Origin: Axinella damicornis
Lineage: Eukaryota > Porifera > Demospongiae > Axinellida > Axinellidae
DNA length: 64,000 nucleotides
NCBI GenBank assembly: GCA_963931865.1
Contig: OZ007512.1
Coordinates: 1,841,950-1,905,949 of the forward strand
Direction: 5' to 3'
Of this stretch, positions 35,283 through 49,500 are shown in pieces (position 1 is the stretch's first letter; the number at the start of each line of letters is the position of its first letter). Made by a program: the position numbers and the translations under genes. Under the pieces are notes generated by a model, which worked only from the letters and a program-made list of their open reading frames with translations, searched no databases and was not told the DNA's origin.

Positions 35283-36335
35283 CAAGTAAGGTATAATTTG
35301 CACGCGGAATTTTTTTGTGCTACGTGACACACTCCTGGCGACACACATAGTTCGGGTCCTCAAGAGGGAGCAACCCTTCCACAAACTGGACCTAGCACCC
35401 TATATATACCACAGTTTGACCATTAACCTTTAGGGCTGATTAGAATGCGTACCCTGAGCACTTCACATATCGTAACTCTGGTAATTTTAATTCCCTGAAT
35501 CGGGCATAATCATGTTGCCTCGTGATATACTAGGGATAGACTAGGTCCGAGCTTGCATGGTAGACGATAACGAATGAGCAATGAGAAGAGAATATACAAC
35601 TGAAGCCGACCGACCGAACATCCAACCACAATACATACAGCTCACAGGTGCCCTACAAAACCAAATGATCTAGCAGTAGTCTTGCACAACATCCTCAACA
35701 GAACCACACAGGAAAACCATACAGAAAACAGTAGATATTCGGCTCAAAACATGACCTAAGTGACAAACAGAACTGCACTCAAAATTCAGGAGACATCATA
35801 CACTCGCAACATCTTGCTACCACAAATCCAAAGCATAGGAAATAACCAGTCCATTACACACCTAACCAGTCCATTGCACGCCTGTATAGCTATATGTCTA
35901 ACGTTGACTCTCAGAATTCAGGCATTAGATTAAGTTACCACTCACGGACAATACTTTCATGGTTGAATTTCTGTTGCATAATTATGAATTTGTGTCATTT
36001 AGGCTCACAAATCAAAGCCATTCCGCACGTCTCTTTATTTATGGTATACAACACTTAGCAAAAAGCTGGTGAACAATGAGAGGCAGCTGCAATGCACCAT
36101 ACGTATAACAACCTATGCCTGGCACCGTAATGGCATATTCAAAACTAACTTCAACACTGTTCGGATATTACACATGAAATCATTCATTCATTGTACTGAA
36201 CTGTGCATGCATAGTGCAAGCATGGAGTATTTGTATGACTGTATTGTGTGAATCCCAATTCCAAATTCTCATTCCAAAAGTTTAGTCATCGTTTGTACAG
36301 TAACTTAATTCTGGAAGAAAATGTACACACTATCA

Positions 36336-37241
36336 GCAATACACAATCAGGAATGCATTATGTGTTGATGATGCAAGCACACTGCATCAGCTGTACACAG
36401 TCAGGAATGCATTATGTGTTGATGGTGCAAGCACACTGCATCAGCTGTACACAGTCAGGAATGCATTATGTGTTGATGATGCAAGCACACTGCATCAGCT
36501 GTACACAGTCAGTAATGCATCATGTGTTGATGATGCAAGCACACTGCATCAGCTGTACACAATCAGGAATGCATTATGTGTTGATGATGCAAGCACACTG
36601 CATCAGCCGTACATAATCAGGAATGCATTATGTGTTGATGATGCAAGCACACTGAATCAGCTGTACATAATCAGGAATGCATTATGTGTGGATGGTGCAA
36701 GCACACTGCATCAGCTGTACACAATCAGGAATGCATTATGTGTTGATGATGCAAGCACACTGCATCAGCTGTACACAATCAGGAATGCATTATGTGTTGA
36801 TGATGCAAGCACACTGCATCAGCTGTATACAATCAGGAATGCATTATGTGTTGATGCAAGCACACTGCATCAGCTGTACACAATCAGGAATGCATTATGT
36901 GTTGATGCAAGCACACTGCATCAGCTGTACACAATCAGGAATGCATTATGTGTTGATGATGCAAGCACACTGCATCAGCTGTACACAATCAGGAATGCAT
37001 TATGTGTTGATGCAAGCACACTGCATCAGCTGTATACAATCAGGAATGCATCATGTGTTGATGATGCAAGCACACTGCATCAGCAATACACAATCAGGAA
37101 TGCATTATGTGTTGATGATGCAAGCACACTGCATCAGCTGTACACAATCAGGAATGCATTATGTGTTGATGATGCAAGCACACTGCATCAGCTGTACACA
37201 ATCAGGAATGCGTTATGTGCTGATGATGCAAGCACACTCAT
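36336..37241. repeat. 51/54-bp minisatellite, about 17 units
   Basis: Unit ACACAATCAGGAATGCATTA, TGTGTTGATGATGCAAGCAC, ACTGCATCAGCTGT. Some units lack one GAT (51 bp); all length changes are multiples of three. The array ends about 115 bases before the second leader exon of ankyrin gene 2. Open frames run through it in two registers, but that follows from the period, so I treat it as noncoding. Confidence 0.95.
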
Positions 37242-37355
37242 GGAATCCGACTCATAAAAATACCTAACTGTCTTGTAATTAAATGTCTTGCTTGCGCGAC
37301 CATGGTTCGTTACAACATAAAATGATTACAATTCAATCAGCTTATTTTCATGCAG

Positions 37356-37510
37356 GATAACACTGATGCTTTGGCTCGCCAGTGACCTTCAATTTTCTAA
37401 CAACATAAAGTTGTAAGAGCTTCAAGTCAACCCCAAAAACATACTCGAACCATTAAAAGTTCTCTACAAGGTTGCTCACTGATATTCAGCTGTATACAGT
37501 AACTTCAGAC
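37356..37510 (+). other. Predicted 5' UTR part of ankyrin gene 2's ATG exon
   Basis: The acceptor TTATTTTCATGCAG|GATAACA matches TTCTTGCAG|GATAACA before gene 4 (62362/62363). Two paralogues sharing acceptor and first exon bases supports a spliced leader here. No ATG precedes 37511 in frame; 37472 is TTG. Confidence 0.5.
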
Positions 37511-40500
37511 ATGGAAACTCAACTGCTTCAGGCGTGCACAGGTGGTGACCTCTTGACCCTTAAAGATCTCATCACAAAGCATGGGCTGAATCCTAGTGAC
37601 ATCAGGGACCCTTCAGGCCTCTCAGCCCTGCATCTTGCATGCAAGCATGGACATCTTGACATCACCCAGTACCTTATCAGTGAACAGAACTGCAATCCAG
37701 AACCTACCACCCCTAATGGCCGCACTCCTCTTCACCTTGCCTGCAAGAGTGGTCACCTACACATTGCAAGGTGTCTCATAACTGAGCACAAGTGCAATCC
37801 ACGCTGCACTGACAATGATGGCTACACTCCGCTACATGCAGCCAGTGAAAGCGGTAACCTTGACAGCATTAAGTACCTTATTTCTGAAAATGGTTGTGAT
37901 CCACAAGTCAGTGACAGTGCTGGTAATACTCCACTTCATTATGCAAGTAAAAGTGGACACCTGAATATTGTACAGTGTTTGATTACAGACTATCACTGTG
38001 ACCCACAGAAGCCCAACAGTCGAGGTAGCATTCCTTTCCACTATGCTTGCTGGGGTGGAGCACTTCCTGTTGTCAAATACCTTGTCAGTGAGCACAACTG
38101 CAGTCCTGACCAAGCTAATATGTTTGGTAATACTCCAGTCCACCTGGCATGTCTGAGTGGCCACCTTGCTACTGTGAAGTACCTTACAAATGAATGTAAG
38201 TGTAACCCACAGATTGTTAACAGTTATGGTCTCACTCCACTGCACTTTGCATGCTTGAATGGACACCTACATACGGTCAAATTTCTTCTTATACAATACA
38301 ACTGCAATCCTCAGTGTTGTACAATTACCGGCAATACACCACTCCACTGTGCTTGTCAGAATGGGCATCTCAAGGTTGCAAAGTATCTCATCACTGAACA
38401 TGACTGTAACCCAGAACCTGAAATTGTTTTTCAGTACACACCTCTACATTCAGCAGCTAGAAATGGCCACTTCTCTGTTGTGAAATATCTTATTGGTGAA
38501 CTAGGCTGCAATCCATGTATTGCAAACAAATCTCGCTTAACTCCACTGCACTATGCATGCAGTGGAGGACACCTGAATATTGTAAAATTTCTTCTCTCAG
38601 AATGCAACTGTAACACACTGTGCACTGAAAATAATGGTAACACTCCACTCCACTGTGCTTGTCAGAATGGTCATCTTGAAATTGCAAAGTATCTTGTCAA
38701 TGAGCACAAATGCAGTCCAGAAGATGGCAATAAGAATGGTTTTACGCCTCTGCATTCAGCTGCCAGAAATGGCCACCTGGTTGTTGTGAAGTACCTTACC
38801 ACTGAACTTGGCTGCAGTGCTCAAATCCGTGACGATTCAGGCCTCACTCCCCTGCATCTTGCATGTAAACATGGACATCTCCATATCGTCCATTATCTTA
38901 TTAACGAACAGAACTGCAATCCCGGTACTACCACCCCTAATGGCCGCACTCCTCTTCACCTTGCCTGCAAGAGTGGTCACCTACACATTACAAGGTGTCT
39001 CATAACTGGTTACAAGTGCAATCCACACTGCACTGACAATGATGGCTGCACTCCACTACATGCAGCCAGTGAAAGTGGTAACCTTGACAGTGTTAAGTAC
39101 CTCATTACTGAAAATGATTGCAATGCACAAGTTAGTGACAATGCTGGTAATACTCCACTCCATTATGCAAGTAAAAGTGGACACCTGAATATTGTACAGT
39201 GTTTGATTACAGACTATCACTGTGATCCACAGAAGCCCAACAGTAGAGGTAGCATTCCCTTCCACTATGCTTGCTGGGGTGGAGCACTTCCTGTTGTCAA
39301 GTACTTTGTCAGTGAGCACCACTGCAGTCCTGACCACACTAACATGTTTGGTAATACTCCAGTCCACCTGGCATGTCTGAGTGGCCACCTTGCTACTATG
39401 AAGTACCTCACAGATGAATGCAAGTGTAACCCGCAGATTGTTAACAATTATGGCCTCACTCCACTGCACTTTGCATGCTTGAATGGACACCTACATACGA
39501 TCAAATTTCTTCTACAATCTAAATGCAACCCTCAGCATTGTACAATTACTGGCAATTCACCCCTCCACTGTGCTTGCGAGAATGGTCATCTTGAAGTTGC
39601 AAAGTATCTAGTCAGTGAACACAAATGCAGTCTAGAGAATGGTGATAGCAATGGTTTCACACCATTGCATTTAGCTGCTAGCAATGGCCATCTGGCTGTT
39701 GTGAAGTGTCTTATCAATGAACTTGGCTGTAACCCTCAAATTGGTGACAATGATGGTCTCACTCCACTTCATCTTGCATGTAAGCATGGACATCTCAATG
39801 TAGTCCATTGTCTTATCAGAGAGCAGAACTGCAATCCAGAAACTACCACCCCTAATGGCCGCACTCCTCTTCACCTTGCCTGCAAGAGTGGTCACCTACA
39901 CATTGCAAGGTGTCTCATAACTGGTTACAAGTGCAATCCACACTGCACTGACAATGATGGCTACACTCCACTACATGCAGCCAGTGAAAGCGGTAACCTT
40001 GACAGTGTTAAGTACCTCATTACTGAAAATGGTTGTGATCCACAGGTCAGTGACAGTGTTGGTAATACTCCGCTCCATTGTGCAAGTAAAAGTGGACACC
40101 TGAATATTGTACAGTGTTTGATTACTGACTTTCACTGTGATCCACAAAAGCCCAACAGTAGAGGTAGCATTCCTCTCCACTATGCTTCCTTGGGTGGAGC
40201 ACTTCCTGTTGTCCAGTACCTTGTCAGTGAGCACCACTGCAGTCCTGACCTCACTAATATGTTCGGTAATACTCCAGTCCACCTGGCATGTCTGAGTGGC
40301 CACCTTGCTACTGTGAAGTACCTTACAAATGAATGTAAGTGTAACCCACAGATTGTTAACAGTTATGGCCTCACTCCACTGCACTTTGCATGCTTGAATG
40401 GACACCTACATACGGTCAAATTTCTTCTTATACAACACAATTGCAATCCTCAGTGTTGTACAATTACCGGCAATACACCACTCCACTGTGCTTGTCAGAA

Positions 40501-43500
40501 TGGGCATCTCAAGGTTGCAAAGTATCTCATCACTGAACATGACTGTAACCCAGAACCTGAAATTGTTTTTCAGTACACACCTCTACATTCAGCAGCTAGA
40601 AATGGCCACTTCTCTGTTGTGAAATACCTTATTGGTGAACTAGGCTGCAATCCATGTATTGCAAACAAATCTCGCTTAACTCCACTGCACTATGCATGCA
40701 GTGGAGGACACCTGAATATTGTAAAATTCCTTCTCTCAGAATGCAACTGTAACACACTGTGCACTGAAAATAATGGTAACACTCCACTCCACTGTGCTTG
40801 TCAGAATGGTCATCTTGAAATTGCAAAGTATCTTGTCAATGAGCACAAATGCAGTCCAGAAGATGGCAATAAGAATGGTTTTACGCCTCTGCATTCAGCT
40901 GCCAGAAATGGCCACCTGGTTGTTGTGAAGTACCTTACCACTGAACTTGGCTGCAGTGCTCAAATCCGTGACGATTCAGGCCTCACTCCCCTGCATCTTG
41001 CATGTAAACATGGACATCTCCATATCGTCCATTATCTTATTAACGAACAGAACTGCAATCCCGGTACTACCACCCCTAATGGCCGCACTCCTCTTCACCT
41101 TGCCTGCAAGAGTGGTCACCTACACATTGCAAGGTGTCTCATAACTGGTTACAAGTGCAATCCACACTGCACTGACAATGATGGCTACACTCCACTACAT
41201 GCAGCCAGTGAAAGTGGTAACCTTGACACTGTTAAGTACCTCATTACTGAAAATGGTTGTGATCCACAAGTCAGTGACAGTGCTGGCAATACTCCGCTCC
41301 ATTATGCAAGTAAAAGTGGACACCTGAATATTGTACAGTGTTTGATTACAGACTTTCACTGTGATCCACAAAAGCCCAACAGTAGAGGTAGCATTCCTCT
41401 CCACTATGCTTCCTTGGGTGGAGCACTTCCTGTTGTCAAGTACCTTGTCAGTGAGCACCACTGCAGTCCTGACCTCACTAATATGTTCGGTAATACTCCA
41501 GTCCACCTGGCATGTCTGAGTGGCCACCTTGCTACTGTGAAGTACCTCACAAATGAATGTAAGTGTAACCCACAGATTGTTAACAGTTATGGCCTCACTC
41601 CACTGCACTTTGCATGCCTGAATGGACACCTACACACAGTCAAATTTCTTCTTATACAATACAACTGCAATCCTCAGTGTTGTACAATTACCGGCAATAC
41701 ACCGCTCCACTGTGCTTGTGAAAATGGTCATCTTGAAGTTGCGAAGTATCTAGTCAATGAACACAAGTGCAGTCTAGAGAATGGTGATAGCAATGGTTTC
41801 ACACCGTTGCATTCAGCATCTAGCAACTGCCATCTGGCTGTTGAGAAGTGTCTTATCAGTGAACTCGGCTGTAACCCACAAAGCGGTGATAATGATGGTC
41901 TCACTCCAATTCATCTTGCATGTAAGCATGGACTTCTCAATGTAGTCCATTATCTTATCGGAGAGCAGAACTGCAATCCTGAAGCTGCCATCCCTAATGG
42001 CCGCACTCCTCTCCACCTTGCCTGCAAGAGTGGACACCTGCACATTGCAAGGTGTCTCATAACTGATTACAAGTGCAATCCACACTGCACTGACAATGAT
42101 GGCTACACTCCACTACATGCAGCCAGTGAAAGTGGTAACATTGACAGTGTTAAGTACCTCATTACTGAAAATGGTTGTGATCCAGAAGTCAGTGACAGTG
42201 TTGGTAATACTCCACTCCATTATGCAAGTGAAAGTGGACACCTGAATATTGTACAGTGTTTGATTACAGACTATCACTGTGATCCGCTAAAGCCCAACAG
42301 TAGAGGCAGCAGTCCTCTGCACTATGCTTGCCGTGGCGGAGCACTTCCTGTTGTCCAGTACCTTGTCAGTGAGCACCACTGTAGTCCTGACCACACTAAT
42401 ATGTTTGGTAATACTCCAGTCCACCAGGCATGTCTGAGTGGCCACCTTGCTACTGTGAAGTACCTCACCAATGAATGTAAGTGTAACCCACTGGTTGTTA
42501 ACTGTGATGGCCTCACTCCACTGCACTTTGCATCCTTGAATGGTCACCTTGATACCGTAAAGTTTCTCTTCTCACAATACAACTGTAACCCACAGTGCTC
42601 TGACAATGATGGCCTTACTCCGCTGCACCATGCCGCCTTGAATGGGCACCATGATACCGTAAAATTTCTTCTCTCGGATTGCAACTGTGACCCACAGTGC
42701 TGTACAAACTTCAGAGGGTTTACTCCACTTCATTGTGCTTGTGAGAATGGTCATCTTGAGGTTGCAAAGTATCTAGTCAATGAGCACAAAAGTGATCCAG
42801 AATATCGTAACGTCAATGGATTCACACCTCTGCATTCAACTGCTCTAAACGGCCACCTGGCTGTTGTAAAATTCCTTCTCTCAGACTGCAACTGTGACCC
42901 ACAGTGCTGTACAAAAGGAGGGTCAACTTCACTCCACTTTGCTTGTCAGAATGGTCATCTTGAAGTTGTGAAGTATCTTGTCAATGAGTACAAATGCAGT
43001 CCAGAACATGGTAATGTTGATGGCTACACACCTCTGCATTCAGCTGCCAGTAATGGTCACCTGGCTGTAGTGAAGTATCTTATCACTGAACTCAGTTGCA
43101 ATCCTCAATTCGGTGACAATGATGGTCTCACTCCACTACACTATGCAACCTTGAATGGGCACCATGATACCATAAAATTCCTTCTCTCTGACTGCAACTG
43201 TGACCCACAGTGCTGTACAAATAATGTTGTTACACCACTCCTCTGTGCTTGTGAGAATGGTCATCTCGAAGTTGTGAAGTATCTTATCAAAGAGCACAAG
43301 TGCAATCCAGAACATGGTAATGTTAATGGCTACACACCTCTGCATTCAGCTGCCAGTAATGGTCACCTGGCTGTATTGAAGTACTTTATCACTGAACTTG
43401 ACTGTAATCCTCAAATTGGTGAAAATGATGGCTACACTCCACTGCACTATGCAGCCTTGAATGGTCACCATGATACCATAAAATTCCTTCTCTCTGACTG

Positions 43501-46500
43501 TAACTGTGACCCACAGTGCTGTACAAAAGGAGGGTATACTCCACTCCACTTTGCTTGTCAGAATGGTCATCTCGAGATTGCAAAGCACCTTATCAAAGAG
43601 CACAAGTGCAATCCAGAACATGGTAATGTTAATGGCTACACACCTCTGCATTCAGCTGCCAGTAATGGTCACCTGGCTGTATTGAAGTACTTTATCACTG
43701 AACTTGACTGTAATCCTCAAATTGGTGAAAATGATGGCTACACTCCACTGCACTGTGCAGCCTTGAATGGGCACCATGATACCATAAAATTCCTTCTCTC
43801 TGACTGCAACTGTGACCCACAGTGCTGTACAAAAGGAGGGTATACTCCACTCCACTTTGCTTGTCAGAATGGTCATCTCGAGATTGCAAAGCACCTTATC
43901 AAAGAGCACAAGTGCAATCCAGAACATGGTAATGTTAATGGCTACACACCTCTGCATTCAGCTGCCAGTAATGGCCACCTGGCTGTATTGAAGTACTTTA
44001 TCACTGAACTTGACTGTAATCCTCAAATTGGTGAAAATGATGGTTCCACTCCACTGCACTATGCAGCCTTGAATGGGCACCATGATACCATAAAATTCCT
44101 TCTCTCTGACTGCAACTGTGACCCACAGTGCTGTACAAATAATGGTATTGCACCACTCCTCTGTGCTTGTGAGAATGGTCATCTCGAAGTTGTGAAGTAT
44201 CTTATCAAAGAGTGCAAATGCAACCCAGAACATGGTAATGTTGATGGCTACACACCTCTGCATTCAGCTGCCAGTAATGGCCACCTGGCTGTAGTGAAGT
44301 ATCTTATCTCCGAATGCAACTGCATCAGTGAACTCAACTGCAATCCACAATGTGTTGACAAACGTGGTACAACTCCACTGCATTTAGCTTGTAATAATGG
44401 ACACTTGGATGTTGTCAAGTACCTCATACAAGAGCAAAACTGTGACCCAGAATGCAGAATCAACAACATTTCACAAGCAGATCATGCAGCAAACGTTATG
44501 GGCGATGAAGGTTGTACACCATTGCATTTTGCATGTGTGAGGGGAAATGTTGACATTGCAAAATACCTCATAAACAATTGCAATTGCAACCCTTTTCAGC
44601 CAAATAGCATTGGCCTTACTCCGTTGGACTTTGCCCTGACTTGTGGACATCTGGAAATTTTCAAACTTGTTTGTAACATCCCAATACCATTAATACCAGG
44701 ATTAAGCAGAATGATGGATACCCTCGCACAAAGATTGGAACTCAGTTATGGGATGGCCAGCATTGATTTCAATAGACTATTAGATCCTAAACCACTATAC
44801 CAGGCTTGCATTGATGGAAATCTGGAAGCAGTTAAGTCACACTTTACTGATAATTCAGACTTTCTTCCATTGCACATAGCATGCTCCATGGGGCATCTAG
44901 AGATAGCCAAGTACCTGGTTACTGAGTGTGAGTGTGATCCCAAGTGTGTTGATAATTATGGTTCTAACCCACTGCATACTGCTTGTCTGAATGGTCATCT
45001 TGAAGTTGCAAAGTATCTTATCAATGAGCACAAAATCAGTCCTGAACATGGTAACAAGAATGGTGCTACACCTCTGCATTCAGCTGCTAGAAATGGCCGC
45101 CTGGCTGTAGTGAAGTATCTTATCACTGTAAAAGGCTGCAATCCTCAAATTGGTGAGAATATTGAGGGCTTCACTCCACTGCATTGTGCGGCCATGAAGG
45201 GACATCTTGATGTCATGAAAGTCCTTATGTTGAATCCCAACTGTAACCCAAACTGTCGTACAATTACAGGCATTGCACCACTTCACTGTGCTTGTGCGAA
45301 TGGGTATCTAGAAATAGCCAAATACCTGGTTACAGAGTGTGGGTGTGATCCCAGCAAGTGTGTTGATAGTGATGACGCCACCCCACTTCACTTAGCATGT
45401 ACAGCGGGCCAACTTGAGACAGTCAAGTATCTAGTCACTCTGTGTAGGTGTGACCCAATGTGTGTTACTAGTAATGGTACCACCCCACTTCACTGTGCAT
45501 GTAAAATGGGCCAACTTGAGACAGTCAAGTATCTAGTCACTCAGTGTGAGTGCAATCCAATGTGTGTTGCTACTAATGGTACCACCCCACTTCACTCTTC
45601 CTGTGGAACTGGCCAACTTGAGACAGTCAAGTATCTGATAACTCAGTGTAAGTGTGACCCAATGTGTGTTACTAATGATGACGCCACCCCACTTCATGTT
45701 GCATGCACATTGGGCCAACTTGAGACAGTCAAGTATCTAGTCATTCAGTGTGAGTGCAATCCAATGTGTGTTGCTAATGATGGCTACACCCCACTTCACT
45801 GTGCATGTAAAATGGGCCAACTTGAGACAGTCAAGTATCTAGTCATTCAGTGTGAGTGCAATCCAATGTGTGTTGCTAATGATGGTACCACCCCACTTCA
45901 CTTTGCAAGTGCAAGTGGAAAACTTGAAGTCGTCAAGTTCCTTGTTATGGAACAGAAGTGCAATGTCAACTGTACAGATCACTATGGTTTCATACCTTTG
46001 TATTATGCCTGCGGTGTAGGCAATATTGACACTGTCAAGTATCTTGTGACTGAATGCGAATGTAACCCAGACAATAGTGTAGGAAGGAAATTACCAGAAC
46101 ATGTCATTGAGTTTCGTTTGGAAAAGTTTACAAGATCCGTTGAATCACAAAATTTAATGTACCCAATTTCAAAAAACAAGTTCAGAAGCACCCTTTCAAG
46201 TACTGATTTCAAAGGTATTACTCCCCTACATGCTGCAAGTTTAGCAGGTCATCTCAACATTGTGAAGTACCTTATCACTGAATGTGACTGCAATCCAAAC
46301 TCCTGTGAGAGCTTTGGATTGACTCCTCTTTGCTGTGCCATTGTTTGGAAACATATAGAAATCATTCATTATCTCATAACTGAATGCAAATGTAACTTAG
46401 CATATTCTCCCAAATTGTGGGGTATCCTTCAGCGACAGTGTACTAGAAAGGGGGACCTGCTGGATTTCCTTATGGAGACCAATGAATTACCTGGCCATAC

Positions 46501-49500
46501 CCCATTACAATTGGCTAGCCTTTATGGAGACCTTGAAACTGTCAAGTTTTTATGCAACATTAATCCACACAAAGAGAGTCTTGGTATGACTCCACTGGAA
46601 GCACATGTGACATTTGTAGCAGCATGTATCAGTGGGAAGGTGGATGTCATGAAGTACCTGATTAAATACCTGATTCCACAATGCGACTCATCTCACTTCT
46701 TGTTTACTGCATGCATGCATGGTCACCTCGACATTGTCAAATTCCTCATTGATGAATGTAGTTTTGACCCTTGTTATATTAAACCTGATTGTGGCCATAC
46801 TCCATTGCATGGTACATGCACATATGAAAAGCATTTGGTCAAGGTTTATAACGAAAGCAAAACCGGTTCAAATGTCACTAGCATCAAAGAGCAAGGTATG
46901 CTTTCCTGGTTTTTCCAAGCAGTCATCCACCCAATCTTGCTAATCTCACAATATGTGAGTAGATCAGCTGATAGAGTGTTGAATCCTGAATGGGACAATA
47001 AAAGTCAACTGAAATTGAAATCATGCAAATTGGAAATTTTCAAATATCTTGTTCAGCAGAAATGCAAAGTACAGTGTAAAGACAAGAATGGACAAACTCC
47101 ACTCCATTATGCATGTGCAAGTGGTCAGCTCAATATTGTGCAGTATATATACAGGGAGAAGCTCAGTGACCTAGTCCACACAACACTAGCAGGTGACACA
47201 CCACTGCACATTGCTTGCAAATTCAGTCAGTTGGAAATCACAGAATTCCTGCTCGCAACAGGGGAATGTGATCCACTGTGCAAGAATGCAGAGGGAATGA
47301 CCCCACTGGAGATAGCAACTTCAGAGGAAATAACAGAACTTCTGGACCACTTCTGCAACGGCAAATACCCTCTTGAATCAGTTGTGAAGGTATTCATCCT
47401 AGGAGATCCTCTGGCAGGGAAAAGTTCACTGGTGCAAGTTCTCCAGAGCCACCATGGCTTTGCCAATTCCCTGATAGGTAAATTTCAGAGAGTTAAAGGA
47501 GTGAGACAGCAAACAGCTGGAATAGATTCACTCAACTTCTGTAGCAATGACTTTGGGAATGTTGTGATGTTTGATTTTGCAGGCCAGCAAGAGTTCTACA
47601 CAAGCCATGCAGCGTTTCTTCAGAATTCCTCCCATGGAATGGCAGGGATTTTTATACTTGTGGTAAACATTGACCAGTGTGAGGATGATATTAAATGCTT
47701 GCAGTACTGGGTGTCATTCATTCAGGAATGCTGTGCTCACAGTGAGACAAAGCCTCGTGTCATATTTGTTGGAAGCCATGCTGATCAATTAGCCAGTGGA
47801 GATGTTGACCAGGCGTTCATGCTGCTGGAAGGATTCTCACAGCATTCAGATAACATCAACAACTTTTACACACTTGAGGGAATTGTATGCTTAGACTGCA
47901 CAAGGCGTGCCTCTCATGAACTAGATCTCCTTTGCTTCTATTTACAGGAGAGTTGCAATTCCATCAGAGAAAATACAGGCAGCATTGATCAGCGCTGCTA
48001 CATCCTGCACAGATACATTCGGAAAGCCTACACTAACACTGGTGTTCAAGGATGCACTCTTGGGAATTTCTCTAAAGATCTTGAAAACAATTCCTACTTG
48101 CTTCCAAGCTCTGCATCCGAGTTACTACCGCTCTTCCAAACTCTTCATGAGAAAGCTCAAATTCTTCTTCTAGAAAACCAGGAAGACATTAGTAACAGTT
48201 GGGTCATCAGTAACATTCCAGCATTACTTGAAACAGTTGTCGGAAGCATGTTTGCACCACGGGACTTCCCACAGCACATCTCACCAGGCAGCACTGGAGT
48301 TGTTGCCAAGTCCAGACTGTGTGAGGCGTTCCCTGATCTGAACACTGATATGGTCATAGGGTTCCTAGAACACTTTGAGTTTTGTCACCACCTTCAATCC
48401 GATTGGATTAAACTACCTCTACTTGTGGAAGTACCCAATGAAGTGAATCATGATGAATATTACCTCTTTCCAGCTCTAGTCACTTCAAACCATTTATTGA
48501 GAGAGAGTTATGAGAGTTCTCATCGTTGTGGATGGTTCATACAGTCTCTTACAGAATTTCAATTTTTCACTGTTCGGTTTCTCCACGTCCTTCTTCTTCG
48601 ATTTGCCTTTAACTTTGCTCTGCCTCAAGACAGTGCTGTTCCAGGAAATAACAAGGTTGAAACTCCTGCATTAAAACGCAGCTGCACAATGTACAAGAAT
48701 GGAATCACCTGGAGTGATGGCAATGGGGTTTCAACTCTCCTTGAAGTGAAGAATCTCAAGACAGTTATTCTGGCTATGTCCTCTATGAAAGGCAGGGAGA
48801 CTCAATGTGTCAGACTTCGCACAGAGCTTATTAAAACTATCTTGAAAGCAAAGAGTGACTTTTGTCCTCGAGTGATTCTGGAGGAGTTCATAATGGACGT
48901 TGGAAGTGACAGAGAGTTGCAAGCAGTTGAACACTGTCCTTCGAGCAGTATCAACTACAGCATCCAGTACCTCAGTGGTAGAATAGCAGCTAGAGGTGCA
49001 CAGGACCCCCCAGACATGTCCCTTGTAAACCCTGATGGAAGTAGAGGAAAACAAATTTCTGAGCTTCTCTACTTTGAGCCGTATTCTCTCCTCACCTCAG
49101 AGCTCATAGCACAGTTGTTTTCAGAAGAGAATGCTGATCACATTGTATCAGATACATTCATTTCACAGCTAGCTGGTTGCTTGTACCCGTGTAACAACAT
49201 TCTAGTGCAAGTTCTTCTGTCACAGCCAGTGCTATTAAGAGAGAAACTCATTGATGAGACGGATGCTGATACCCTGGACTGTCTTGCTGAAAGTTCCCAG
49301 CTGTTGAGATGTGTTCATATCTTGAAAGCCTGGGTGGAGCAGCTAGGTCCTGATGCAATGTACCAGAAGTTGAGACATGAATTGAATAAGTTCAGCATCT
49401 TCTGTGGCAGGAACCCACTGGATCTGGTATGGGACACTATGTTGGTCAATATACTTGTACTTTGAAAGAACACGATGTGCTGGTATATTGAGTGCAAGCA

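Larger units (their letters stand above)
32793..36335. other. Presumed leader intron of ankyrin gene 2; fold-back elements
   Basis: No coding sequence is recognised. It contains fold-backs at 33273-33391, 34234-34349 and 35219-35282 and a CTGTCCG-rich tract near 33805-33855. The first 450 bases continue the block shared with 11383-12640. Confidence 0.5.

Noticed and set aside
36248..37267. Protein-coding gene in the 51/54-bp repeat
   Set aside because: Open frames exist in two registers at once because the period is a multiple of three; no splice signals or flanking coding sequence.
37472..37510. Upstream start for gene 2 at 37472
   Set aside because: The triplet there is TTG; the first ATG (37511) aligns with the starts of the other family members.
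37832..44263. Many minus-strand open frames with repeating protein sequences
   Set aside because: They are antisense shadows of the ankyrin repeats and keep the same 306/1224-bp spacing as the plus-strand gene.
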